Origin: JALHTG01 sp964528315
GTDB taxonomy: Archaea > Thermoproteota > Bathyarchaeia > 40CM-2-53-6 > JALHTG01
Length of the DNA stretch: 9,910 bases
Reading direction: 5' to 3'
Assembly: GCA_964528315.1 (NCBI GenBank)
Contig: CAZGRO010000055.1
Span: forward strand, 1-9,910
The position numbers were made by a program, and so were the translations under genes. Positions 1-6,550 of the stretch are shown here, one piece after another; position 1 is the first letter of the stretch, and each line of letters starts with the position of its first letter. Below the pieces are notes generated by a model. It saw nothing but the letters and a program-made list of their open reading frames with translations, was not told the DNA's origin and ran no database searches.

Positions 1-874
1 CTTTCTCAATGACTCTATCTGCGGAATCGTAGCTGCGTTTGAATAGCGCAAGTCCAGATTCCTCAAAGACCTTCACAGCGCTGTTGCTTAGATCCTCAAG
101 CTTGTTCAAGTCGGGTTCAGTGAGCCGTCTCTTGGTCATCAATACGCCTTCTGCTATTCTGCTTGCGTGGTCTGCGACTCTTTCGATGCTTTTTACTACT
201 AGCCCGTATCCCAAGCACTCAGTTGGCGTTGATAGCCCTACTTCCTTGAGTACGCGATCACTTTGAACGGCCATTTTGAGTTGTCGCACAACATAGAGGC
301 TAAATCTGTCTACCTCATCATCGGATTTGATTACAGCCTTCGCAGAGTCATAATCAAGCTTCTTGAGCGATAACATGGCGTCTCTGTGCATTGAGGCAGC
401 AATTAGAAACATTCTTCGAAGCGCATCTTCCACGCTCAGCTCTGGATAGCTGAGGAGAATCTGTATTGTAGTGCCCTCGGCCGAATCAGATACGACTTCT
501 GTTCCGATGAGATGCTTACGTGCCGCTTCCTTAACGCTGTTCCTCTGAACCGAGGTTAACGTACCTTCTTTGGCTTTCACGTGAATAAGGCTGTAACCTA
601 TGAGATACAATGTAATCAGTTTTCTCTCCACAGAATCCGCGTCTTCCTCGCGTGACAACTCCACTGTTGCCTCCCCTTTTCCAGCAAATGCGGTAGCGGC
701 TGATCTTGGTGTAATCACAAGAGACGCGTTCGCCATTCTAGTCACTGTGACCTGGTCGCTAGGTCCAAGTTTCATTTCCTCAACCCATTTCTTAGGAAGG
801 GCAAGCATGTATGACGACTTGCCGGAGAACTGGATCTTCCTCACATCTTCCTGCTCTTGAGCCGCAACCAACAT
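1..874 (-). CDS. AbrB-PhoU fusion phosphate regulator, paralogue 1 (C-terminus beyond the window)
   Basis: The visible 291 residues have an N-terminal SpoVT/AbrB-type DNA-binding domain (about 10-57, with LPKKW at 26-30) followed by a PhoU-like helical body. The body carries GTEVVSDSA (124-132), DDEVDRFS (185-192) and the PhoU metal-site motif ERVADHA (231-237). It aligns along its whole visible length with the complete paralogue at 2493-3539, including the start region (VRKIQ against IRKVQ), which supports the ATG at 874-872. GGAG lies about eight bases upstream of that ATG as a ribosome site. In archaea such fusions are predicted phosphate-responsive transcription regulators; the DNA target and ligand here are inferred. 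The gene runs off the left edge, missing roughly 55 residues if it matches its paralogue. It is transcribed away from the pst genes. Confidence 0.92.
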   Translation of the reverse strand, partial: MLVAAQEQEDVRKIQFSGKSSYMLALPKKWVEEMKLGPSDQVTVTRMANASLVITPRSAATAFAGKGEATVELSREEDADSVERKLITLYLIGYSLIHVKAKEGTLTSVQRNSVKEAARKHLIGTEVVSDSAEGTTIQILLSYPELSVEDALRRMFLIAASMHRDAMLSLKKLDYDSAKAVIKSDDEVDRFSLYVVRQLKMAVQSDRVLKEVGLSTPTECLGYGLVVKSIERVADHASRIAEGVLMTKRRLTEPDLNKLEDLSNSAVKVFEESGLALFKRSYDSADRVIEK

Positions 875-894
875 GATCAGGCTCCTAACCACAG

Positions 895-961
895 CTCACA
901 ATATGGTACATGGGGTGCCATATATTTCCGTCGCGCGCACTATATATCGAAGAGCGCGCGA
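895..961 (-). promoter_or_regulatory. Promoter of AbrB-PhoU paralogue 1, TATA box inside an inverted repeat
   Basis: On the minus strand a TATA-like element (GATATATAG) lies at about 941-949, putting transcription start near 915-922 and leaving a leader of about 45 bases. Perfect 8-bp arms TCGCGCGC (931-938) and GCGCGCGA (954-961) flank it with a 15-base spacer. A second imperfect dyad, ATATGG at 901-906 with CCATAT at 918-923, lies between the TATA box and the gene and also resembles a second TATA element. A protein bound to the GC arms would compete with or assist TBP; autoregulation by the AbrB domain is an inference. Confidence 0.55.
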
Positions 962-982
962 AAGAAGGAGTTCGATACAGGT

Positions 983-1417
983 CTAGGGTGGATCATAGGG
1001 AAAGAGAACGTCCGTCTGTGACCCGTCAACGTAAGCTCCGACGAAATCTGGTGTGAATTCTGACCCTGTGCGACAACACACCACCAAAGTCTTCACCGAA
1101 GACTCTTTGGAAAGCCTATCCAAAACGAATTTCATCGCTTTTCCATTGGCCATGTAATCATCCACTACCAACAACTTCCCACGCAGAGATCCAACATTGC
1201 AGTCGCTATGGGTCATGAGCTAAACGCCATCTCCACTTCTGACATGTCTCACAAAAACCGGAACGAATACAGGTATGCCCAGTTTTGACGACAAGTAAGC
1301 CGCAACCATACTGCCTCCTCTCCCAACTGCTACGACTCCATCAAATGTGTAACTCCTAAGATCCTCATTCAGTCTCCTGAGAAGCTCTCCATACTCAGTC
1401 CAGTCAACATACCTCAT
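983..1417 (-). pseudogene. Phosphoribosyltransferase gene split by an in-frame TAG
   Basis: This reads as one type-I phosphoribosyltransferase of the COG2236 kind, about 144 codons, interrupted at codon 66. The upstream half (1417-1220) holds an N-terminal W-E-LL-RL helix and GVVAVGRGG. The downstream half (1216-983) holds the PRPP-loop region LLVVDDYMANGKAM and the usual FPYDPP-like end. Both halves share one frame: GTT TAG CTC ATG separates them. The PRPP loop normally reads close to DD-x-x-D-T/S-G-K-T. Here the acidic and hydroxyl positions are replaced (ANGKA), which suggests loss of activity. The start at 1417 has a good AGGTG site nine bases upstream. The TAG may be a decay mutation, a sequencing error, or a separation into two coupled peptides (GGAGATGG lies 12 bases before the second ATG). 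TAG is the normal stop of several intact neighbours, so routine readthrough is unlikely. Confidence 0.65.
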
Positions 1418-1513
1418 TTGAGATACACCTTCCTCACTGCCACATTGAAGATCATGTCACAACGGTAGTCATGTGCGTACTTCCGATCGCTCTGCTCGCA
1501 GCGTTCTTCGGAA

Positions 1514-1678
1514 TCAGTATTCCAGTGCATATTCTGCATATCGTGAAGTGAGTTCAAGCCAATGCTCAAAGGTGCGTCCAAGCCTGCTTGCAGCTTCGCG
1601 AAGAAGAGTAATCAGTGCTCTCTGAGTAATGCCAATCCTGCTCGCTTCTTTCATGTGAAGTTTCTTTCGGGCGGTCAT
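1514..1678 (-). CDS. Small hypothetical protein, 54 aa
   Basis: I do not recognise a family. The peptide is basic at its N-terminus (MTARKKLHMKEASRIG) and then predicted mainly helical, with an aromatic C-terminal segment (FEHWLEL and YAEYALEY). The ATG at 1678-1676 is preferred because GGTGAT stands four bases before it. The same frame also opens at an ATG at 1690-1688 and at a TTG at 1699-1697, with weaker sites. It ends in TGA. A TATA-like GTATACTAT lies near 1742-1750 on the minus strand. It is 96 bases upstream of the split phosphoribosyltransferase on the same strand and could be co-transcribed with it. It may be a chance ORF; the main support is its ribosome site. Confidence 0.35.
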   Translation of the reverse strand: MTARKKLHMKEASRIGITQRALITLLREAASRLGRTFEHWLELTSRYAEYALEY

Positions 1679-1699
1679 CTCTATCACCATATCACTCAA

Positions 1700-1992
1700 G
1701 CACTAGTTGTTGCAGGAGCATCCATATTTTCATGACCCACATAGTATACTGGGGAGACGGCGAACAACAGTCATCAATATAGTCTATTTTCACGAGCTCG
1801 GGTCATCGCAGTCTGGACATCCATGCTCAAGCTGATACGAGAGTTGCGACCTGTCACGGAAAGTGGGGGAAATTCGAGAAAACACAGGAGTGTTGATCCC
1901 TCAATCTGTCAGAAGGTTTCTGCAAGCGCGCGCATGCAGCCATTCAGTCGAATGTTCGGCCGATCTGCAGTACATGCGATGCTTCGCTTGCC
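1700..1992. other. Unassigned intergenic stretch
   Basis: No convincing gene was found here on either strand. There are two weak plus-strand frames. One starts with ATG at 1823 (58 codons). The other starts with GTG at 1863 and runs antisense into the Lrp-type gene. Neither has a family resemblance or a clear ribosome site. I looked for tRNA T-loop or anticodon patterns and for C/D-box pairs and saw none. TATA-like AT-rich patches occur around 1741-1750 and 1776-1788. The stretch may hold a promoter for the small minus-strand ORF. Confidence 0.4.
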
Positions 1993-2220
1993 TCAGTAGA
2001 TCGCAGTCATCTCGGCTAGTCTTACTCTGTGATGTCCAGCCAATTCACGCGACAGCATTGCTCCAGCCTCTTCAGGCGTATCTGTTTCGATCTTCGCGAT
2101 GATGTCATGCATACCCACCATAGGACGAGCCTCTTTGACGGCGCTCCTCCGTTTCAGGCTTCTCAGCACCTCTTCTCGGGCACCGGGTTCTGTGTTTATC
2201 AGCACGAATGATAGTACCAT
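1993..2220 (-). CDS. Stand-alone Lrp/AsnC ligand-binding (RAM) domain protein
   Basis: This 75-residue protein is the RAM domain alone, without the helix-turn-helix of full Lrp/AsnC regulators. It shows the family pattern of a first strand ending in INTEPG, a helix with EEVLRSLKR, VKEARPMVGMHDIIAKIE, and a second helix TPEEAGAMLSREL before the final strand. The GMHDI loop corresponds to the conserved G-x-x-D-I segment at the ligand site of the family. Length is typical for archaeal single-domain versions (about 75-80 residues). Such proteins form ring oligomers and may bind amino acids or partner with full Lrp proteins; the ligand here is unknown. It starts with ATG and ends in TGA. AAGGTCTC about 13 bases upstream is a weak ribosome site. 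It is divergent from the second AbrB-PhoU gene. Confidence 0.85.
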   Translation of the reverse strand: MVLSFVLINTEPGAREEVLRSLKRRSAVKEARPMVGMHDIIAKIETDTPEEAGAMLSRELAGHHRVRLAEMTAIY

Positions 2221-2293
2221 GTTTGTCCCACTGAGACCTTCAGAAACTGAGAATGATAACGCTTGCCAACATGAACTACTGTGAGCAAGTGTA

Positions 2294-2301
2294 CTATATA
2301 G
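2294..2301 (-). promoter_or_regulatory. TATA box of the RAM-domain gene
   Basis: CTATATAG on the minus strand would place transcription start near 2270 and give a leader of about 50 bases. It is the most TATA-like element upstream of the gene. A second AT-rich element (GATATAGAATC) lies just upstream at about 2302-2312. Confidence 0.45.
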
Positions 2302-2423
2302 ATTCTATATCGGCATCAAATACGCTCCAGGTGTGATCAGATTCTCCGAGGGGGACCACCAGTGCCGGAGAGTCGCCATCAGACGAACTCCGAAGAGGGT
2401 TTGAGAGGTGGTAACGCCTAAGG

Positions 2424-2468
2424 ATGCCTTGGCATAGTCGCACTATAGCTTGAACAACATTTATAGTG
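2424..2468 (+). promoter_or_regulatory. Overlapping dyads and TATA box upstream of AbrB-PhoU paralogue 2
   Basis: Three perfect symmetric elements are packed into 45 bases: ATGCC-TT-GGCAT (2424-2435), ATAGT-CGC-ACTAT (2434-2446), and CACTATA (2441-2447) with TATAGTG (2462-2468) across 14 bases. The last arm overlaps the probable TATA box (about 2459-2467), which sits 26-33 bases before the start ATG. The arms of the third element are 21 bp apart centre to centre, about two helical turns, so a dimeric or tetrameric regulator could bind one face of the DNA. Which protein binds is unknown. Confidence 0.5.
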
Positions 2469-2492
2469 TGAAGAATGGCAGCTATATAGACC

Positions 2493-3539
2493 ATGATGTC
2501 ACAGAATGAGACAGAGGAAATCAGAAAGGTGCAGTTGACAGGAAGGTCAACTTTCGTTGTCTCTCTGCCGAAGAAGTGGGCCGGCGGTATGGGACTCAAG
2601 GCGGGGAGCTCACTTGTGGTTTCAAAGCAGGGAATTGCCTCGCTGGTTCTTACCCCTAGAGAGCTCGTGGAGCCGAGACAGCCAAAGGAAGGCAAGATAA
2701 CAGTATCCGAGAAGGATCAGCTGGACACTATTGCGCGGAAGATCATTGCGCTCTATCTCGTTGGGTACAACCTTGTTCGGATATTGGCAAAGGACGAGCG
2801 CATTACCTCTTCACAAAGGAACATGATAAAGGACCTGATAAGAAGAAAACTTGTCGGCACAGAAGTCATATCTGACTCTGCGAAGGAACTGACTATGCAA
2901 GTGCTTTTTGGATATGCCGATTTGTCCGTTGAGAACGCTCTGAGACGAATGTGCCTAATAGCCGGCAGCATGATCGAAGATGCAATCCGTGCGTTAAAAG
3001 AAAGGAATTCTGGACTTGCCCAAGAAATAATCACTCTGGATGATGAGGTCGATCGCTTCAGCTTCTACATAATCCGCCAATTGAAATCGGCAGTCCGAAA
3101 CGAAGCCACTCTCAGGGATGCTGGATTCTCGAGTCCGACAGACTGTTTGGGATACAGGGTAATAGTCAAGTCTGTCGAAAGAATAGCCGATCATGCGGTC
3201 AAGATGGCTGAAATTGCGAAGACACTGCAAAACACTCCCAATCAGAGCACGATTAGAAGAATAGATGAGATCAGCACCTATGCTCGATCCGTCTTCGAAG
3301 ATGCAGTGAAGGCACTGTACAAGAAAGATTACGCTCTTGCAGATATGACCGTCAGCAAGGCCGAGGCTATACAGACACTGGAGGAGAAGGCTCTCGATGC
3401 GATTTCCTCGGAAAGAGATTCGGCCAGAATCTCAGGAATGAGGATGATAATCGAGCACATACAGAGGACAGCGCAGTACTCAAGTGACATCGCTGAGATC
3501 GTACTCAACCTCAATATCTCGAAAACTCTGGTGCTCTAG
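2493..3539 (+). CDS. AbrB-PhoU fusion phosphate regulator, paralogue 2
   Basis: This complete 348-residue protein joins a SpoVT/AbrB swapped-hairpin DNA-binding domain (about 9-57, LPKKW at 25-29) to a long PhoU-like helical region. The first PhoU repeat carries ERIADHA (229-235), an intact E-x-x-x-D metal-site motif. The corresponding second-repeat position (about 321-331, EHIQRTAQY) lacks it. Conserved blocks shared with the left-hand paralogue include GTEV-SDSA (122-130) and DDEVDRFS (183-190). The predicted role is cytoplasmic, phosphate-responsive DNA binding next to the pst genes; this is inferred. No ribosome site precedes the start and the TATA box is only about 30 bases away, so the mRNA is probably leaderless. 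A second ATG follows directly at 2496. The gene ends in TAG, 139 bases before pstS. Confidence 0.93.
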   Translation: MMSQNETEEIRKVQLTGRSTFVVSLPKKWAGGMGLKAGSSLVVSKQGIASLVLTPRELVEPRQPKEGKITVSEKDQLDTIARKIIALYLVGYNLVRILAKDERITSSQRNMIKDLIRRKLVGTEVISDSAKELTMQVLFGYADLSVENALRRMCLIAGSMIEDAIRALKERNSGLAQEIITLDDEVDRFSFYIIRQLKSAVRNEATLRDAGFSSPTDCLGYRVIVKSVERIADHAVKMAEIAKTLQNTPNQSTIRRIDEISTYARSVFEDAVKALYKKDYALADMTVSKAEAIQTLEEKALDAISSERDSARISGMRMIIEHIQRTAQYSSDIAEIVLNLNISKTLVL

Positions 3540-3590
3540 CGCCGCGCACGCATTTCAGAATCGGTTATGCTGTACGTGCTACCACATATC

Positions 3591-3645
3591 GTCTATATAG
3601 CCCACCCGTTGCAATATAGAACATTGGCACAGCATATAATTCTAT
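3591..3645 (+). promoter_or_regulatory. Promoter region of pstS with several TATA-like boxes
   Basis: TATA-like elements occur at 3592-3600 (TCTATATAG), 3613-3619 (AATATAG) and 3633-3640 (CATATAAT). The last is best placed: transcription would start near 3660 and leave an 18-base leader containing GAGG eight bases before the ATG. The arms ATAGAA (3616-3621) and TTCTAT (3640-3645) form a perfect 6-bp inverted repeat around that box, a possible operator. Short arms mean this could be chance in AT-rich DNA. Confidence 0.5.
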
Positions 3646-3678
3646 CCCAGAACTATAGCGGGCGCAGAGGAAACGAAA

Positions 3679-4629
3679 ATGAGTGCAAATACGAAAATCG
3701 TGGGACTTGTCCTTGTAGGCCTAATTGTTGGTTTGGGACTCGGGTACGGTGTTTCACAGATGTCGGGATCTCAGAGCCCTGAGCTGGATCGGGCGCGAGC
3801 TCAGATAGCAGGACTGGAGACCAGGATACGGGCTCTTGAATCCAAGGAGCTTAGCGGTACAATCGTCGTGAAAGGATCGGACACTTTGCTTATCGTTGCT
3901 CAGCGATGGGCCGAGGAGTTCATGAAGACGAATCCGAAGGTCTCTATTTCTGTTGCAGGTGGCGGATCAGGAGTTGGCTTCTCAGCCTTAGCGCAGAAGA
4001 CAACGGACATCGCAGATGCTTCACGGGAGATAAAGGATTCTGAGAGAGCTACAGCGAAATCGAACGGCGTTGACCCGGTTGAGTGGACTGTAGGGCTGGA
4101 TGGCATAGCAATAGTCGTGAATCCGGCTAATGGGGTCTCAGAACTGACGATGGAGCAGCTGGAGAAGATATACAACGGTCAATACAAGAACTGGAAAGAT
4201 GTGGGAGGCAGAGACGCAACAATAGTCACCTACGGTAGACAGAGCACCTCTGGAACGTATGACTTCTTCAGAGAGCACGTCCTCAAGAACGCGAACTTCA
4301 GAGCAGACAACAGGGAACTCGCTGGCAACGCTGAAATAGTCTCATCGGTGCAGGGCGATGCAAATGGAATAGGATATGTGGGAGTCGCATACACAAAGCA
4401 GGGAGTCAATGTCAAAGTACTGAAGATCAAGTCTTCCCCAACAGGGGCAGCACTTGACCCTTCAATAGCAAACATTAAGACAGGTGCATATCCGATCGCT
4501 AGAAAGCTCTACATCTACACCAACGGAATCCCGAAAGGCGCCATGGGAACCTATGTCTCATTCATACTTGGGCCCGAAGGACAACGAATACTGGAAGAAG
4601 TAGGCTACATATCTCTGGTCAGAACCTGA
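3679..4629 (+). CDS. pstS: Phosphate-binding protein PstS, membrane anchored
   Basis: This is the extracytoplasmic phosphate-binding subunit of the Pst importer, 316 residues. A hydrophobic N-terminal segment (about 7-25) has no lipobox cysteine, so it probably acts as an uncleaved membrane anchor. It is followed by a heptad-like charged helix (about 34-58, with repeats of L/I and E/R) and then the periplasmic-binding fold. Family motifs are visible: KGSDTL at 65-70, GGGSGVGFSAL at 94-104, TDIADASREI at 109-118, TYGRQSTSGTYDFF at 184-197 and GIGYVGVAY at 230-238. The serine, threonine and aspartate side chains in these loops normally hold phosphate. GAGG eight bases upstream supports the ATG. 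It ends in TGA and precedes pstC by 67 bases containing a T-rich tract and a new TATA box. Confidence 0.97.
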   Translation: MSANTKIVGLVLVGLIVGLGLGYGVSQMSGSQSPELDRARAQIAGLETRIRALESKELSGTIVVKGSDTLLIVAQRWAEEFMKTNPKVSISVAGGGSGVGFSALAQKTTDIADASREIKDSERATAKSNGVDPVEWTVGLDGIAIVVNPANGVSELTMEQLEKIYNGQYKNWKDVGGRDATIVTYGRQSTSGTYDFFREHVLKNANFRADNRELAGNAEIVSSVQGDANGIGYVGVAYTKQGVNVKVLKIKSSPTGAALDPSIANIKTGAYPIARKLYIYTNGIPKGAMGTYVSFILGPEGQRILEEVGYISLVRT

Positions 4630-4650
4630 GACCAGGGATGTGACGAAACC

Positions 4651-4667
4651 CTTTTCCTTTTTTCTTT
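4651..4667 (+). terminator. T-rich tract after pstS
   Basis: This 17-base tract is almost all T with two C interruptions, on the coding strand 21 bases after the pstS stop. T-rich runs without a hairpin are the usual archaeal terminator. It probably releases a share of pstS transcripts, giving more binding protein than permease. Readthrough into pstC remains possible. Confidence 0.55.
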
Positions 4668-4668
4668 G

Positions 4669-4677
4669 CATATATAC
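4669..4677 (+). promoter_or_regulatory. TATA box of pstCAB-phoU
   Basis: CATATATAC follows directly after the T-rich tract. Its centre is about 24 bases before the ATG at 4697, which fits a leaderless or nearly leaderless transcript. It suggests the permease/ATPase genes have their own promoter besides any readthrough from pstS. Confidence 0.5.
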
Positions 4678-4696
4678 TTGAGAGATTGAATGGTCC

Positions 4697-5605
4697 ATGA
4701 TTCAGCGAAAGCCGGCAGAACGCGCTCGGAGGGGCATGAAGGAGTTTCTTATTGAGAAGCTTCTGCTGGCTTGCGCGGCGACCTCGATAGTCGTCGTGAT
4801 TCTTATTTTCCTTTTCTTGTTCAGCCAAGGTGCTCCTGCTTTCATTCGAATTTCGATTATTGAATTTCTGTTGGGAACGAGCTGGCAGCCGACCTCGGTG
4901 ATGAAACCGGAATTCGGTTCAGTTCCACTTGTATATGGATCAGCACTGGTGACGGCGATAGGGCTAACTTTCTCTGTTCCTCTTGGAATCGTTATCGCTG
5001 TCTATGTTGCCGAGGTCGCCCATCCCGTAGAAAGAGAGATACTGAAGCCGCTCATAGAACTGCTTGCAGGGGTACCCTCTGTAGTCTATGGTTTTTTTGC
5101 GCTTGTCACTTTGGCGACTCTGATCCAGCAGTTCACTGGGACGAATTCCCGATTGAATGCGTTGAACGGTGGAGTAATACTCGCTATCATGGTGATACCG
5201 ACAATTGTGAGCCTGGCAGAGGACGCTATTACTTCTGTTCCAAGAGAGTACAGGGAGGGTTCCATAGCGCTGGGCGCATCTAGGTGGGAGACCATCCGCG
5301 GCGTAGTATTACCCTCTTCATCTTCAGGAATACTCGCCGCAGTTCTTCTTGGCTTCGGAAGAGCCATCGGAGAAACCATGGCAGTCCTTATGGCCACCGG
5401 AAATGCGCCGATACTGAATCTCAACATATTGGACTCGATAAGAACGCTGACCGCCACCATTGCAATTGAGACTCCCGAAGTGGCTTTTGGTAGCCTACAC
5501 TATCAAGCGTTGTTCGCTCTTGCGATACAACTGTTTCTCATCACCTTTGCTTTCAACTATCTCGCGGGCCTTCTCATGCGAAGGTTCAAGAGGGAAGGCC
5601 GATGA
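4697..5605 (+). CDS. pstC: Phosphate ABC transporter permease PstC
   Basis: This is one of the two membrane subunits forming the phosphate channel, 302 residues. It has a basic N-terminal tail, a first membrane segment at about 24-44, and five further hydrophobic segments. The cytoplasmic EAA loop that docks on the ATPase spans about 175-206 (EDAITSVPREYREGSIALG, then LP), and GRAIGETMAV at 221-230 is typical of PstC. The ATG at 4697 is chosen because it lies at the expected distance from a TATA box. An internal ATG at 4736 is preceded by GGAGGGG, but only one base apart, too close to work well; use of it would remove only the basic tail. Its TGA overlaps the pstA start (ATGA). Confidence 0.96.
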   Translation: MIQRKPAERARRGMKEFLIEKLLLACAATSIVVVILIFLFLFSQGAPAFIRISIIEFLLGTSWQPTSVMKPEFGSVPLVYGSALVTAIGLTFSVPLGIVIAVYVAEVAHPVEREILKPLIELLAGVPSVVYGFFALVTLATLIQQFTGTNSRLNALNGGVILAIMVIPTIVSLAEDAITSVPREYREGSIALGASRWETIRGVVLPSSSSGILAAVLLGFGRAIGETMAVLMATGNAPILNLNILDSIRTLTATIAIETPEVAFGSLHYQALFALAIQLFLITFAFNYLAGLLMRRFKREGR

Positions 5606-6456
5606 ATCTCAGACTTCTTAGAGAGCGAATCTATTTCCAGATATTCAGAGTTGCCACAGCTTCAGTGGTAGTGTTCTTCCTCGCTATGCTCTGGGTATTC
5701 ATATCAAACAGTTTTGGCGCTGTTACCTGGACGTTCCTAGTGGACACACCTCGCAGAGGAATGACGGAGGGAGGAATAATGCCTGCGATACTTGGAACAG
5801 CATACCTGACCTTTGTCACAATAGTCATGGCTCTTCCAGTCGGAGTGTCTGCCGCGATATACCTTGTGGAATACGCTAAAGAAGGGAGACTTGTCAGCGT
5901 GATAAACTCAGCAATCACGAATCTTGCTGGAGTGCCATCGATCATCCATGGGCTGTTTGGCTTCGGATTATTCGTCATCTATCTTGGGTTTGGCACATCA
6001 ATCCTCTCAGGAGCCCTTTCCCTCTTCTTGTTGGTACTCCCTGTGGTAATATCAGCATCAAGAGAAGCCCTCCTCAGTGTGCCAAAATCCTTCCGCGAGG
6101 GATCGCTAGCCTTGGGAGCCACCAAATGGCAGACAATAAGGCACAACGTACTTCCACACGCTGTGCCCGGCATTCTGACTGGAGCGATATTGGCCGTTGC
6201 CAGAGCTGCTGGTGAGACGGCTCCGATAATACTGACCGCCACCTTCTTCTTTCGACCTTCTCTGCCGAAATCGCTGCTTGACGGCACCATGGCTCTTGCC
6301 AGCCATATCTACTACATGGCGACTCAACATCCGAACATGCTCTTGGTCCGTCCTCTTACATATGGAACCGCATTAGTTCTTCTTGGATTAGTTCTATCTC
6401 TAAATCTCACGGCGATCATAATCAGGACTATGCATCGGAGGAGCAAGACCTGGTAG
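5602..6456 (+). CDS. pstA: Phosphate ABC transporter permease PstA
   Basis: This is the second channel subunit, 284 residues, with a first membrane segment at about 17-36 and a permease core of further hydrophobic segments. NLAGVPSIIHGLFG (107-120) matches the region preceding the core helices in PstA. The EAA loop is at about 154-185 (REALLSVPKSFREGSLALG, then LP) and ARAAGETAPIILTA at 200-213 is the PstA-type segment after it. The ATG overlaps the pstC stop by four bases, so the two permeases are translationally coupled. The gene ends in TAG. Unlike the tight pstC-pstA junction, 90 bases separate it from pstB and hold a short leader ORF. Confidence 0.96.
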   Translation: MNLRLLRERIYFQIFRVATASVVVFFLAMLWVFISNSFGAVTWTFLVDTPRRGMTEGGIMPAILGTAYLTFVTIVMALPVGVSAAIYLVEYAKEGRLVSVINSAITNLAGVPSIIHGLFGFGLFVIYLGFGTSILSGALSLFLLVLPVVISASREALLSVPKSFREGSLALGATKWQTIRHNVLPHAVPGILTGAILAVARAAGETAPIILTATFFFRPSLPKSLLDGTMALASHIYYMATQHPNMLLVRPLTYGTALVLLGLVLSLNLTAIIIRTMHRRSKTW

Positions 6457-6484
6457 TCAGTCACGATCAATCAAGGTGACGAAG

Positions 6485-6550
6485 ATGTCTTCGACCTTTC
6501 GAGAGCTGTGTCAAGAATCAATGATATTTGGTTCGGGTGGGGATGATTGA
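6485..6550 (+). CDS. Possible 21-residue leader peptide coupled to pstB
   Basis: A short ORF, MSSTFRELCQESMIFGSGGDD, has one of the best ribosome sites in the window: AGGTGA five bases before its ATG. Its TGA overlaps the TTG start of pstB (TTGA), so ribosomes ending here could re-initiate on pstB. The pstB TTG itself has only a weaker G-rich site (GGTGGGGATGA), part of which lies inside this ORF. I know no homologous peptide. It could be a regulatory or coupling leader, or simply a ribosome-loading device; a chance ORF of this length is possible. Confidence 0.35.
   Translation: MSSTFRELCQESMIFGSGGDD

Noticed and set aside
1220..1222. Pyrrolysine or general TAG recoding in the transferase
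   Set aside because: At least seven other genes here end at TAG with sensible C-termini, and no pyl gene is visible. Kept only as a remote option.
1700..1992. tRNA or C/D-box RNA in the unassigned gap
   Set aside because: No cloverleaf-compatible arms with a T-loop, and no paired C and D boxes could be found by eye.
1823..1999. Plus-strand ATG ORF of 58 codons
   Set aside because: There is no clear ribosome site, no recognisable motif, and its end overlaps the antisense RAM-domain gene.
1863..2102. Plus-strand GTG ORF of 79 codons
   Set aside because: It runs antisense through the RAM-domain gene, with no ribosome site and a cysteine- and serine-rich composition typical of shadow frames.
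2294..2695. Minus-strand ORF of 133 codons across the second AbrB-PhoU promoter
   Set aside because: Half of it is antisense to the conserved AbrB domain and the rest covers the promoter dyads; the peptide is low-complexity and unrecognisable.
4736..4738. Internal ATG as the pstC start
   Set aside because: GGAGGGG ends one base before it, too close for normal initiation, while the ATG at 4697 is correctly spaced from a TATA box.
5086..5460. Long minus-strand frames inside pstC, pstA and pstB
   Set aside because: They mirror the codon bias of the sense genes, which carry full family motifs; none has its own ribosome site or motif.
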